Position numbers and translations under genes: made by a program
From: Njordibacter sp937773555
GTDB lineage: Bacteria; Pseudomonadota; Gammaproteobacteria; Pseudomonadales; Balneatricaceae
Assembly (NCBI RefSeq): GCF_047730085.1
Contig: NZ_CP159830.1
Coordinates: forward strand, 310,001 to 374,000
Direction: 5' to 3'
Length of the DNA: 64,000 nt
Notes under the pieces: generated by a model
Databases searched by the model: none
What the model was told of the DNA's origin: nothing
The model's input: only the letters and a program-made list of their open reading frames with translations
Shown here: piece by piece, positions 49,113 to 56,835 of the stretch
How the letters are laid out: the number at the start of each line of letters is the position of its first letter
Position numbering within the stretch: position 1 is the stretch's first letter

Positions 49113-52100
49113 TTAAGTACTGCGTTTCTTACCCGTAACGATGGCGCCTAAATTCTCTAGCATTAATATCATTGAAGGGACTACAAATAGAATGAGTAGG
49201 GTGCCAAGCGCTAAACCAAAGACGATAGATATTGCCATTGGAATTAGGAATTGTGCCTGCAATGACTCTTCAAATAAAATAGGCGTCAAGCCTGCGATGG
49301 TCGTCATCGAGGTTAATAGCACCGCCCTTAAGCGTTGGCATGCTGCTTCTACAATGGCTTCTTTAGGCGCAATGCCTTGTTCGCGGAAGCCCTTATAGAA
49401 AGACAGCAGTACAATACTGTTGTTAATGACGATACCTGATAAACCAAACAGCCCAAATAACGACAAGATGGTCAGGTCTCTATCCATAACAAGGTGGCCT
49501 AAAACGGCACCCGTTAAACCAAATGGTATGGTAAACATTACTGCAACAGGCCAGGTGTAGGACGCAAACACCCAAGCCAAAACAATATAAATAAGGAAAA
49601 GTGCCAATACCAAGCCGGTTAGCATGTCACCTAATGTGTCTCGTTCATCGGCTCTAGCGCCACCAAAACTGATCTTAACGCCATATTGGCGTTCAAGGTC
49701 TGGGATAGTATCTTTCTTCAAAGCCGCTATAACCACGTTGGCGTTAGTTGCACCTACATCAACGTCTGCTTTTACAGAAACTGTAAGCTGACCATTTTCA
49801 CTACTGAACTGATCAATACCTCGTCTAGAGCTAAACTCTACCAGCTCTAACAAGGGCACAGTGCCGCCTGATGGAAGAATAATTGGCAGGGCATACAAAG
49901 TTGCAAGGCTATTGCGGTCTTGGTCTTTGAGCATCAAACGCACGTCAATTTCGTCTGCACCAAGGTAAAAACTTTGTAAGGTTACACCATCAAACGCGTA
50001 CCTTAGTTGCCGGCCAATGTCTGCACTTGTGAACCCTAAGGTTGTCGCCTGTGGAGTTAAGGTAAAGATGAGTTGTTCCATACCATACGGGAGGTTGTCA
50101 TTAATGTTTTGAACACCCGTAAAGACTTTTAAAGCTGTCTGTATTTCTAGGGCAACCTGTTTCATTACTTCGGCGCTAGCGCCAGTGATATTGGCTTCAA
50201 TCGGTTTGCCTGGTGGGCCAGCGGCTGGCTGGTCGATAATGATTTTTTCTAATCCAGGTACCTTGGGTATTTTTTTATTCCATACCTCAATAAATTCGGC
50301 GTTTGAAGTAAGTCTCAGTTGTGAACTGTCAAGTTCTACTTCTAAAAGTGCAACTTGTTCAGTGCTAGATATGCCAGCCGTAGGTAGCTTATTAGTACCA
50401 AAATAACTAATTCGCTCACTAATCATGTTACCACCTAGTTCGGCTTCAGTTTCAAGTAAAGCGTTCTCTACCTGGACTAGGTAAGCGGCCACTTCACTTG
50501 CTGGAGTGCCGCTACTAAACTGCACATTAGCTCGGATATTGTCACCGTCTACACTAGGGAAAAAAGCAAACTGAATCCGGCCGCCCACTAATAAACCTAC
50601 AGCCAACACTAACGCTGTGATAGCTAGGCTAAAAGTGACTAAGCGAAAATCTATGGCAAAGTTAATAGCAGGCCGAAACATGTTATTTTTAAAGTTTTCG
50701 AAACCCCGGTCAAAGCCAGTGCGCAAGCGCGAAGGCTTTTTGTTCATCTGGTTCTTGAGGGCATGGTGAAGATGACCTGGCAGGATCAAAAAACACTCGA
50801 CCAGCGATACTAAAATGACACAAATAACCACAATAGGGATGTCAGCTAGGATGCTGCCTATGGTTCCACTAATTAACAGGAGTGGTAAAAAAGCCGCTAT
50901 GGTTGTTAACGAAGAGGCTGTAATGGGCCCCATCATTCGTTGCGCACCACCTAAGGCAGCTTGCAGAGGGGGCTCTCCTTGTTGAAAGTGCGACAGAGTA
51001 TCTTCCCCCACTACTATTGCATCATCTACAATAATACCCAAAGCCATGATCATGCCAAATAGGCTAATCATGTTTACGGAGCCACCGATGAAGTACATGA
51101 CTCCCCAAGTCGCCAGCAATGAAGCTGGAATGCCCATGGCCACCCAAAATGCGACCCTTGAGTTAAGAAATATAAACAATAACCCCACTACAAAAAGTAA
51201 ACCGTAGGCACCATTGTTAATTAACAAAGTGATACGTGCCTTCAATAAAAGCCACCTTTCGTCGTAGACAATAATATCTACCCCTTTGGGGAATCGTTCT
51301 CGAGCGTCCAGTACCCATTTGTTCATAATGGCAGCTGTCTTAATCGTGTCGTCATTTTTGCTACGCATGATCGTCAGCTGAATGCCAGGATTACCTTTAT
51401 AACTGATGGTGCTTTGATCTTCTTTGGCGCGCAGGCTTATGTCTGCTACGTCACCTAAACGAAGCAGTTGGGCGTTGTCTCCAGTGAGCAGAGGCAGCTG
51501 CTCAAAGCTGCTAACATCTGACACTTTGCCAATGGCACGTAATTGTTTTGATCCGTCCGAGCGTCCAGCTGTGCCAGCCATCACATCTTTGCTTTGGTTA
51601 TTAATAAGCCCCGCTATATTGCGCAGTGACAAGCCTAGGTCGTGTATTGTGCTGGGTTCGACTTGAATGGCAATCTCTTGCTCTGGTAAGCCGGTAAAGG
51701 TGATCTTACTAATGCCTTTGGCTAATAATTCACGCTCTGCCTGACGGGCTAAACCTGTGAGCTCCTCCACTGGCCCTGCTGCTGTAATCAGCACAGTACC
51801 CACGTTTTCATACATCACAAACTGTTCAATACTGGGGGTTTCAGATTCTGCAGGTAGGTTTCCTACAGCATCTACACGTTGTTTGATCGAATTCGTGGTT
51901 TCTGTAAAATCTGCACTACTATCAACCTCTAGATAAAGACGTACGCCACCGCGTGATGTGCTAGAACTCACTTTAGTCACATTGGCAACGTTCTTAAGCT
52001 CTTGCTCAAGGGGAATAGTGATGCTGCTTTGAACATCTTCTGCCGCCGCACCCGGCCAGCCAACAAAAACCTGGACAACATCAACGGCGAACGTTGGAAA

Positions 52101-52214
52101 AAACTGCGTATTGAGCTGCTTTAACCCATAGGCCCCTGATAAAAACAATAACAACATCAGAAGGTTAGGGGCTACTCTGTGATTGGCAAAGAGGCTAATG
52201 AATGATTGCATCAT
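49113..52214 (-). CDS. RND efflux transporter, AcrB/HAE1 family
   Basis: A 1033-residue inner-membrane pump with the RND layout: helix 1, large periplasmic loop, helices 2-6, second loop, helices 8-12. Helix 4 has GMIMALGIIVDDAIVVGED with the proton-relay Asp pair. Helix 1 is followed by the porter domain with VFVGWPGAAAEDVQ. It has AGGAG upstream of ATG 52214, 16 bases after the adaptor gene. It exports drugs or other toxic compounds with the adaptor; no outer-membrane channel gene is nearby. Confidence 0.95.
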   Translation of the reverse strand: MMQSFISLFANHRVAPNLLMLLLFLSGAYGLKQLNTQFFPTFAVDVVQVFVGWPGAAAEDVQSSITIPLEQELKNVANVTKVSSSTSRGGVRLYLEVDSSADFTETTNSIKQRVDAVGNLPAESETPSIEQFVMYENVGTVLITAAGPVEELTGLARQAERELLAKGISKITFTGLPEQEIAIQVEPSTIHDLGLSLRNIAGLINNQSKDVMAGTAGRSDGSKQLRAIGKVSDVSSFEQLPLLTGDNAQLLRLGDVADISLRAKEDQSTISYKGNPGIQLTIMRSKNDDTIKTAAIMNKWVLDARERFPKGVDIIVYDERWLLLKARITLLINNGAYGLLFVVGLLFIFLNSRVAFWVAMGIPASLLATWGVMYFIGGSVNMISLFGMIMALGIIVDDAIVVGEDTLSHFQQGEPPLQAALGGAQRMMGPITASSLTTIAAFLPLLLISGTIGSILADIPIVVICVILVSLVECFLILPGHLHHALKNQMNKKPSRLRTGFDRGFENFKNNMFRPAINFAIDFRLVTFSLAITALVLAVGLLVGGRIQFAFFPSVDGDNIRANVQFSSGTPASEVAAYLVQVENALLETEAELGGNMISERISYFGTNKLPTAGISSTEQVALLEVELDSSQLRLTSNAEFIEVWNKKIPKVPGLEKIIIDQPAAGPPGKPIEANITGASAEVMKQVALEIQTALKVFTGVQNINDNLPYGMEQLIFTLTPQATTLGFTSADIGRQLRYAFDGVTLQSFYLGADEIDVRLMLKDQDRNSLATLYALPIILPSGGTVPLLELVEFSSRRGIDQFSSENGQLTVSVKADVDVGATNANVVIAALKKDTIPDLERQYGVKISFGGARADERDTLGDMLTGLVLALFLIYIVLAWVFASYTWPVAVMFTIPFGLTGAVLGHLVMDRDLTILSLFGLFGLSGIVINNSIVLLSFYKGFREQGIAPKEAIVEAACQRLRAVLLTSMTTIAGLTPILFEESLQAQFLIPMAISIVFGLALGTLLILFVVPSMILMLENLGAIVTGKKRST

Positions 52215-52230
52215 GTGCTTGTGCTCCTGC

Positions 52231-53481
52231 TTAGCGCATTTCGACTAATAAGCCGGTAACGGCGTTGGGGAGTTGTGTGATCAAGATATTGTCACCACTG
52301 CGCAATTGGGCGCTTCGTACCAAGGTTAAGCGCTGACCATTGGGGCTAGTCCAGTCCCCTACACGACTAACATTTAACGCTTCGAGGCGTTGTTCAACAA
52401 TGCGGTAGATTCGGCTTTGACCATAAATTGCTAATTCAGGCAAGGCTACAACATTGGCCTGCGTCGGCAGTTTAACTTTAACCTGCAGATTTTTGCCCAC
52501 TTCAATATTTTGACTACCAGCTAGCCGAAAGAAAGCATCAATGCCTCCTTGGCTAGAAGACGCTTCTGCTGATAAGCGATCTAATGTTAACTGGTAAGAT
52601 TGACCGAGATGAGTAATGCTAGCTTCCAAACCTTTGCCAGAGCCAGCGGGTTGCATCATTGGCAGGTATCGGGCAGGGATTTGGCTGCGGACTTCGAGGC
52701 TTTTAACGTTATAAAGCTTAACCACACGGTCGCCGTTGCGGACGCGGTTTCCTGATGAAGTGTCGACACTTAAAATACGACCGTCAAAGGGTGCCAATAT
52801 GTCAGTGCGCTTTAAGTCCAGCTCAGCAAACTGTAATTGAATTTTACTCTGAGTCACCTGTGACTCGAGCTGAGCAATGCGATTTGGGTGATCTGCAATG
52901 GTGTTTTCTCGATTAAGTAGCGCTAATTGCTGTTGCTGCAGGGCACGAGTAGCGTCTTCTAGGCGCGAAGTAGGAGCAACTTTTTTGGCCACTAGTTGTT
53001 GTTGACGTTCAAAGTTCTTTTGGTTGATGGCCTGCAATTGCTGCTCGATCACTAACGCTTTTTGGTTGGTTTTGTTGCTGTTTATTTCGCTCTTAATGCG
53101 GGCTTCAATATCTTGGAGGCTGGCTTTTCGTTGAGCCAGCGTCAAACGTAATTCGCTATCGTCTAAACCGACTAACTTCTGTCCCTTGCTTACGCTGTCT
53201 CCACGGCCCACATTGACTTGCGTAACAAAAGCGCTAACCGTCGCCGTTAATTGAGCTGTCTCGCTGGCCTCTACTGCACCATAGAGTGTAACTTCTGGCG
53301 CAATGTCTTGTAATTCCACCAATTGGCTTGAAACCCCCCACACTTGTTCAGTAACGGGTTTGGCAGGTGCTTTTGGCTTAGAATTCTTAAGGTAAGTAAA
53401 CCCATATCCGGCCGCTGCAATAATTGCAATTGGAAGTAATACTTTCGTCAAAAAACGAAAAATGTAGGACTTGTAGCTCAT
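52231..53481 (-). CDS. RND efflux periplasmic adaptor (membrane fusion protein)
   Basis: A 416-residue adaptor with an N-terminal anchor (about residues 8-30), a biotinyl-lipoyl half (VNVGRGDSVSKGQKLVGLD), a long alpha hairpin rich in Gln/Arg (residues 110-210), the second lipoyl half (ILAPFDGRILSVDTSSGNRV) and a beta-barrel. It joins the RND pump to an outer-membrane channel. An AAAAGG site lies eight bases before the ATG. A candidate operator is just upstream. Confidence 0.92.
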   Translation of the reverse strand: MSYKSYIFRFLTKVLLPIAIIAAAGYGFTYLKNSKPKAPAKPVTEQVWGVSSQLVELQDIAPEVTLYGAVEASETAQLTATVSAFVTQVNVGRGDSVSKGQKLVGLDDSELRLTLAQRKASLQDIEARIKSEINSNKTNQKALVIEQQLQAINQKNFERQQQLVAKKVAPTSRLEDATRALQQQQLALLNRENTIADHPNRIAQLESQVTQSKIQLQFAELDLKRTDILAPFDGRILSVDTSSGNRVRNGDRVVKLYNVKSLEVRSQIPARYLPMMQPAGSGKGLEASITHLGQSYQLTLDRLSAEASSSQGGIDAFFRLAGSQNIEVGKNLQVKVKLPTQANVVALPELAIYGQSRIYRIVEQRLEALNVSRVGDWTSPNGQRLTLVRSAQLRSGDNILITQLPNAVTGLLVEMR

Positions 53482-53499
53482 GAAAAATGACCTTTTTTA

Positions 53500-53519
53500 A
53501 ACGGCGTATACCGTCCGTT
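53500..53519 (-). promoter_or_regulatory. candidate operator for the RND operon
   Basis: The palindrome AACGGCGTATACCGTCCGTT has arms AACGG/CCGTT around a 10-base centre, with an inner ACGG/CCGT. It begins 19 bases before the adaptor start on its upstream side, the usual place for a TetR-type repressor of an RND pump. No regulator gene is adjacent, so this is inferred from the palindrome only. Confidence 0.35.
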
Positions 53520-53735
53520 GGTAAAGCGAATAAAATTGTCTGAGGATTTTACATTAAAACTAATGGTTTTGATAACTCAAGTGGCTGGTGTGGCAACACT
53601 TTACGCATTTTTACGTCAGGTTGGAAAAGAAAATTAGGTCATTTTTTGCTAGCTTTGCCTACAATAGTTTCAGACCTGGCTGCAGCAGCATATAATAACA
53701 GCCTGTTTACTATTAACTGTTTTTAGGAAAGCGAT

Positions 53736-54380
53736 ATGTCCTCTCAGAACTATAAAGATTATCGACGTGAGTACGAGGCTGCAGGTTTACGTCGCCAAAG
53801 CCTAGCTGCAGATCCATGGCAGCAATTTTCGTTCTGGCTGGGTGAAGCTGAGCGTGCTTGCCCACTGGATGCCACGTCCATGGCGTTGGCTACGGTTTCA
53901 TCATCGGGTATGCCAAGTGCACGTATTGTACTAATGAAGAGTTACAATGAAAATGGCCTAGTTTGGTACTCAGATAGACGCAGCCAAAAAGGCCATGATA
54001 TCGACCAAAACCCAAATGCCTCGGTGCTTTTTTATTGGCAACCGTTAGAGCGCCAAGTGCGCATTTCTGGCACTGTTTCGCTGGTGTCAGAGGCGACTGC
54101 TGATGCGTATTTTAACAGTCGCCCCAGGGCTAGCCAGCTTAGTGCCGCAGCTACACCCCAAAGCCAAGTGGTTTCAGGGCTGGGAGACCTTGAGCAAAAT
54201 GTAGCAAAGTTGGATGAGAAAACCCAAGGTGGTTTGGTAGATAGGCCTCAGCCTTGGGTAGGTTTTTGCCTTCAGCCTACCAAGTTTGAATTCTGGCAAG
54301 GTCAGCCCAGCCGTTTGCATGACCGGTTTCGATATCAGCAAATGGGTAACGAGTGGCTTATTGATCGTTTGGCACCTTAA
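53736..54380 (+). CDS. pdxH: pyridoxamine/pyridoxine 5-prime-phosphate oxidase
   Basis: FMN-dependent oxidase making pyridoxal phosphate. The 214-residue protein has the family order: YRREYEAAGLRRQSL at the start, MALATVSSSGMPSARIVLMK, the FMN-contact GLVWYSDRRSQKGHDIDQNP, and the C-terminal FWQGQPSRLHDRFRY and LIDRLAP. Normal length. A TATAAT box at 53691-53696 may be the -10, and AGGA precedes the ATG. Confidence 0.98.
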   Translation: MSSQNYKDYRREYEAAGLRRQSLAADPWQQFSFWLGEAERACPLDATSMALATVSSSGMPSARIVLMKSYNENGLVWYSDRRSQKGHDIDQNPNASVLFYWQPLERQVRISGTVSLVSEATADAYFNSRPRASQLSAAATPQSQVVSGLGDLEQNVAKLDEKTQGGLVDRPQPWVGFCLQPTKFEFWQGQPSRLHDRFRYQQMGNEWLIDRLAP

Positions 54381-54391
54381 AAGTACATACT

Positions 54392-55540
54392 ATGATACAA
54401 CCTTTAATGATGAGTGCCTTTGGTGAGTTGGTAATAAATCGTGTGCCACTTGCAAAAAAAGAAACGCTTCAGGCTTTTGATCAAGCTGATCTTTTAGCGT
54501 TAGACTACTTGCAGTTAGAGGCTTTGTTGAATCCAAGCAGCAATGTGCTGGTTGTCAATGAAGCCTTTGGCGCCATTACCTGTGCAACCACCAAAGCACT
54601 ATGTGCTTTAGGTGGTGCATTGCCAACCTTGTGGAGTGATTCTCATATTGCCCATCTTGGGTTGCAATATAATGCCTGCGCTAACGGATTGCCGGTGGCA
54701 CATTTTGTGCAGGCCCACAACACTCCGCAAGGCCCGTTTCAAATTGTCATATTACGCTTACCTAAAAGTCATGCATTGCTGCGCGATCAATTACAAAGGA
54801 TGCTGCCACAATTGGCCCCAGGCGCTTTAATTATAATGCCTTTGATGGTTAAGCACCTAGATAACGCGGTTTACCAGCTTCTCGAGTCTTTACTAGGGCC
54901 ACTAACCACCAGTTTGGCGCGCAAAAAGGCACGGTTAATCTTTGCAAAAAATAATTCAATGATCTTGGGTCAGAGCCCAAAGGCAGAGGAAACCCATTGG
55001 AGCCTGCCATCGCTAGGGCTGTGCTTGCAGCACTTTAGTGGTGTATTTAGTCGCACCAAGTTAGACCCTGGAGCACAGGTATTATTAGATCAGTTTCCTC
55101 AAGGGCCTTATATGCAGGTGATTGATTTAGGTTGCGGTAATGGCGTTCAAGCTATTATGGCCGCCAAAAAATGGCCTCAATGTAAGGTTGTTGGGGTTGA
55201 TGAATCCTATATGGCAGTTGCTTCGGCAAGCATTAATGCAATCAATAATAGCGTGGAAGATCAGTGTGAGTTTAGAGCAAATGATTGTTTAACAGACATC
55301 TATCCACAATCTGCGGACTTAATCCTATGCAACCCGCCGTTTCACCAAGAAAGGGTAATAGGTGATCAAATTGCCATGCGTATGTTTGCCCAATCTGCAC
55401 AGGTGCTTACTAACGAAGGTGAGCTTTGGGTGGTCGGTAATCGACACTTAGGTTATCACGCTAAGCTTAAGCGTTGGTTTAAGCGAGTAGAGCAAATAGG
55501 TGCCCACCCCAAGTTTGTTGTGCTAAAAGCCCAGCTTTAA
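54392..55540 (+). CDS. rlmG: 23S rRNA m2G1835 methyltransferase RlmG
   Basis: A 382-residue protein with two methyltransferase-like halves, the arrangement of RlmG/RsmC. The N-terminal copy is degenerate (VLVVNEAFGAITCAT); the C-terminal copy is active with VIDLGCGNGVQAIM near residue 247, VVGVDESYMAVASAS and the base-methylation motif NPPF (LILCNPPFHQERV). Overall pattern matches E. coli RlmG better than RsmC. It follows pdxH by 11 bases and its end overlaps the convergent acyltransferase by four bases. Confidence 0.88.
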   Translation: MIQPLMMSAFGELVINRVPLAKKETLQAFDQADLLALDYLQLEALLNPSSNVLVVNEAFGAITCATTKALCALGGALPTLWSDSHIAHLGLQYNACANGLPVAHFVQAHNTPQGPFQIVILRLPKSHALLRDQLQRMLPQLAPGALIIMPLMVKHLDNAVYQLLESLLGPLTTSLARKKARLIFAKNNSMILGQSPKAEETHWSLPSLGLCLQHFSGVFSRTKLDPGAQVLLDQFPQGPYMQVIDLGCGNGVQAIMAAKKWPQCKVVGVDESYMAVASASINAINNSVEDQCEFRANDCLTDIYPQSADLILCNPPFHQERVIGDQIAMRMFAQSAQVLTNEGELWVVGNRHLGYHAKLKRWFKRVEQIGAHPKFVVLKAQL

Positions 55541-56145
55541 ACAGTTTTTTTGGTGCCAGTAATGTCTGGGTTAAAATTGTTCGGGTATTTTCCCATTATA
55601 GGCTCATAAAAGTCGGCAATAGCTTGCATATCTGCATCTATATTTTCCGTTGTATTGAGCATTTTTCCTATACCACCAACGCGTTTAGAAAAATCAAAAT
55701 AAGCCAAAGCGAGCGGTACGTTAGCTCCCTTAGCCATATGATAAAAGCCTGTTTTCCAGCGCCCTACACTAGAGCGTGTGCCTTCTGGGGCTATGGCGAA
55801 AATCAAATTTTCGCTGTTGGCATAAATTTCAACTGAGGCGTCTACAAAATTCGTACTGGCGCTACGATTTAATGGCACGCCCCCTAGCCAGCGCATAATA
55901 GGCCCTGCAAAGCCATTAAATAGAGTGTGTTTAGCGATAAAATATACTTTTAAGCGTAAGTGAAATGCTATGGCAATGCCAAGTGGGAAGTCCCAGTTAG
56001 AGGTATGTGGGGCTGCGATAATGAGGTAGCTACCAGTAGCAGGTGCCACGTTAACCACTTTCCAGCCACAAAGTTTTAATACTAGCCAAGAAAGTAGCCT
56101 CATAAAGTGAATAACGCCTGGGGTATCGTGAATGGTAAAATGCAT
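55537..56145 (-). CDS. lysophospholipid acyltransferase family protein
   Basis: A 202-residue membrane-associated acyltransferase. The catalytic HX4D motif reads HTSNWD (residue ~47), followed by MRWLGGVPLNRSA and EGTRS, the usual acyl-acceptor signatures, and a C-terminal helical tail. It resembles the small LPLAT group rather than PlsC itself. Phospholipid-related substrate is likely but unspecified. Confidence 0.85.
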   Translation of the reverse strand: MHFTIHDTPGVIHFMRLLSWLVLKLCGWKVVNVAPATGSYLIIAAPHTSNWDFPLGIAIAFHLRLKVYFIAKHTLFNGFAGPIMRWLGGVPLNRSASTNFVDASVEIYANSENLIFAIAPEGTRSSVGRWKTGFYHMAKGANVPLALAYFDFSKRVGGIGKMLNTTENIDADMQAIADFYEPIMGKYPNNFNPDITGTKKTV

Positions 56146-56261
56146 GGAAATACGGGCCTAGGAGTGATTTTTGCGGTATTATATCAGGTCACTCATAGAC
56201 ATGAGTGGTGTTTAATTTTATAAGCCCTAATTAAAGTATTAAGGGCACCTTGGAGTCATGA

Positions 56262-56744
56262 ATGAAAATTGCCGAAAACAGCGTAGTTAGCTTCCATTAC
56301 ACACTTACGAATGGTGCTGGCGAACTGGTTGATACCTCACGCGAAGGTGAGCCCTTACCTTACTTACATGGTGCAAATAACATTGTACAAGGTTTAGAAG
56401 AGGCGCTTGAAGGCAAGGAGTTGGGTGATAAGTTGCAGGTGGAAGTGCCTCCTCATTTAGGTTATGGAGAGTATATGGAAGAAATGGTTCAACAAGTAGA
56501 CCGTGAAATGTTCTCTGGCATTGATAACCTAGAGGTAGGTATGCAGTTTCACGCGGAGGGCGACTCAGGTCAGCAACAGGTGGTTACAATTACTGCTGTT
56601 GAAGGCGACATGGTTAGTGTGGACGGCAACCATGACCTTGCTGGTGAAACATTGAATTTTGATGTGGAAATTATGGGCATCCGAGAAGCTTCTGAAGACG
56701 AGCTTACCAATGGCCATATTCACGGTCCAGGCTGCAATCACTAG
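56262..56744 (+). CDS. SlyD-like FKBP-type peptidyl-prolyl isomerase
   Basis: A 160-residue FKBP split by an inserted-flap (IF) domain (about 70-120), as in SlyD. The catalytic half has VSFHYTLTNGAGELVDTS and YLHGANNIVQGLEEALEGKE; the C-terminus ends GHIHGPGCNH, a short His-rich tail that can bind metal. E. coli SlyD has a much longer Cys/His tail. Acts as a cytoplasmic folding helper. It is followed by a hairpin and then valS. Confidence 0.9.
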   Translation: MKIAENSVVSFHYTLTNGAGELVDTSREGEPLPYLHGANNIVQGLEEALEGKELGDKLQVEVPPHLGYGEYMEEMVQQVDREMFSGIDNLEVGMQFHAEGDSGQQQVVTITAVEGDMVSVDGNHDLAGETLNFDVEIMGIREASEDELTNGHIHGPGCNH

Positions 56745-56755
56745 CCTAGTTTTTA

Positions 56756-56778
56756 ACAGCCCCAAAATGTGGGGCTGT
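56756..56778 (+). terminator. hairpin between the SlyD-like gene and valS
   Basis: ACAGCCCCA and TGGGGCTGT form a 9-bp stem with a 5-base loop, eleven bases after the isomerase stop. The following bases have only short T-runs, so it is a weak terminator or attenuator-like element. Confidence 0.45.
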
Positions 56779-56835
56779 GTTAGCCCGCATTAAACCACCT
56801 CATAACCAGTTATTTTAGAGCGCTTGCCTAACCTC

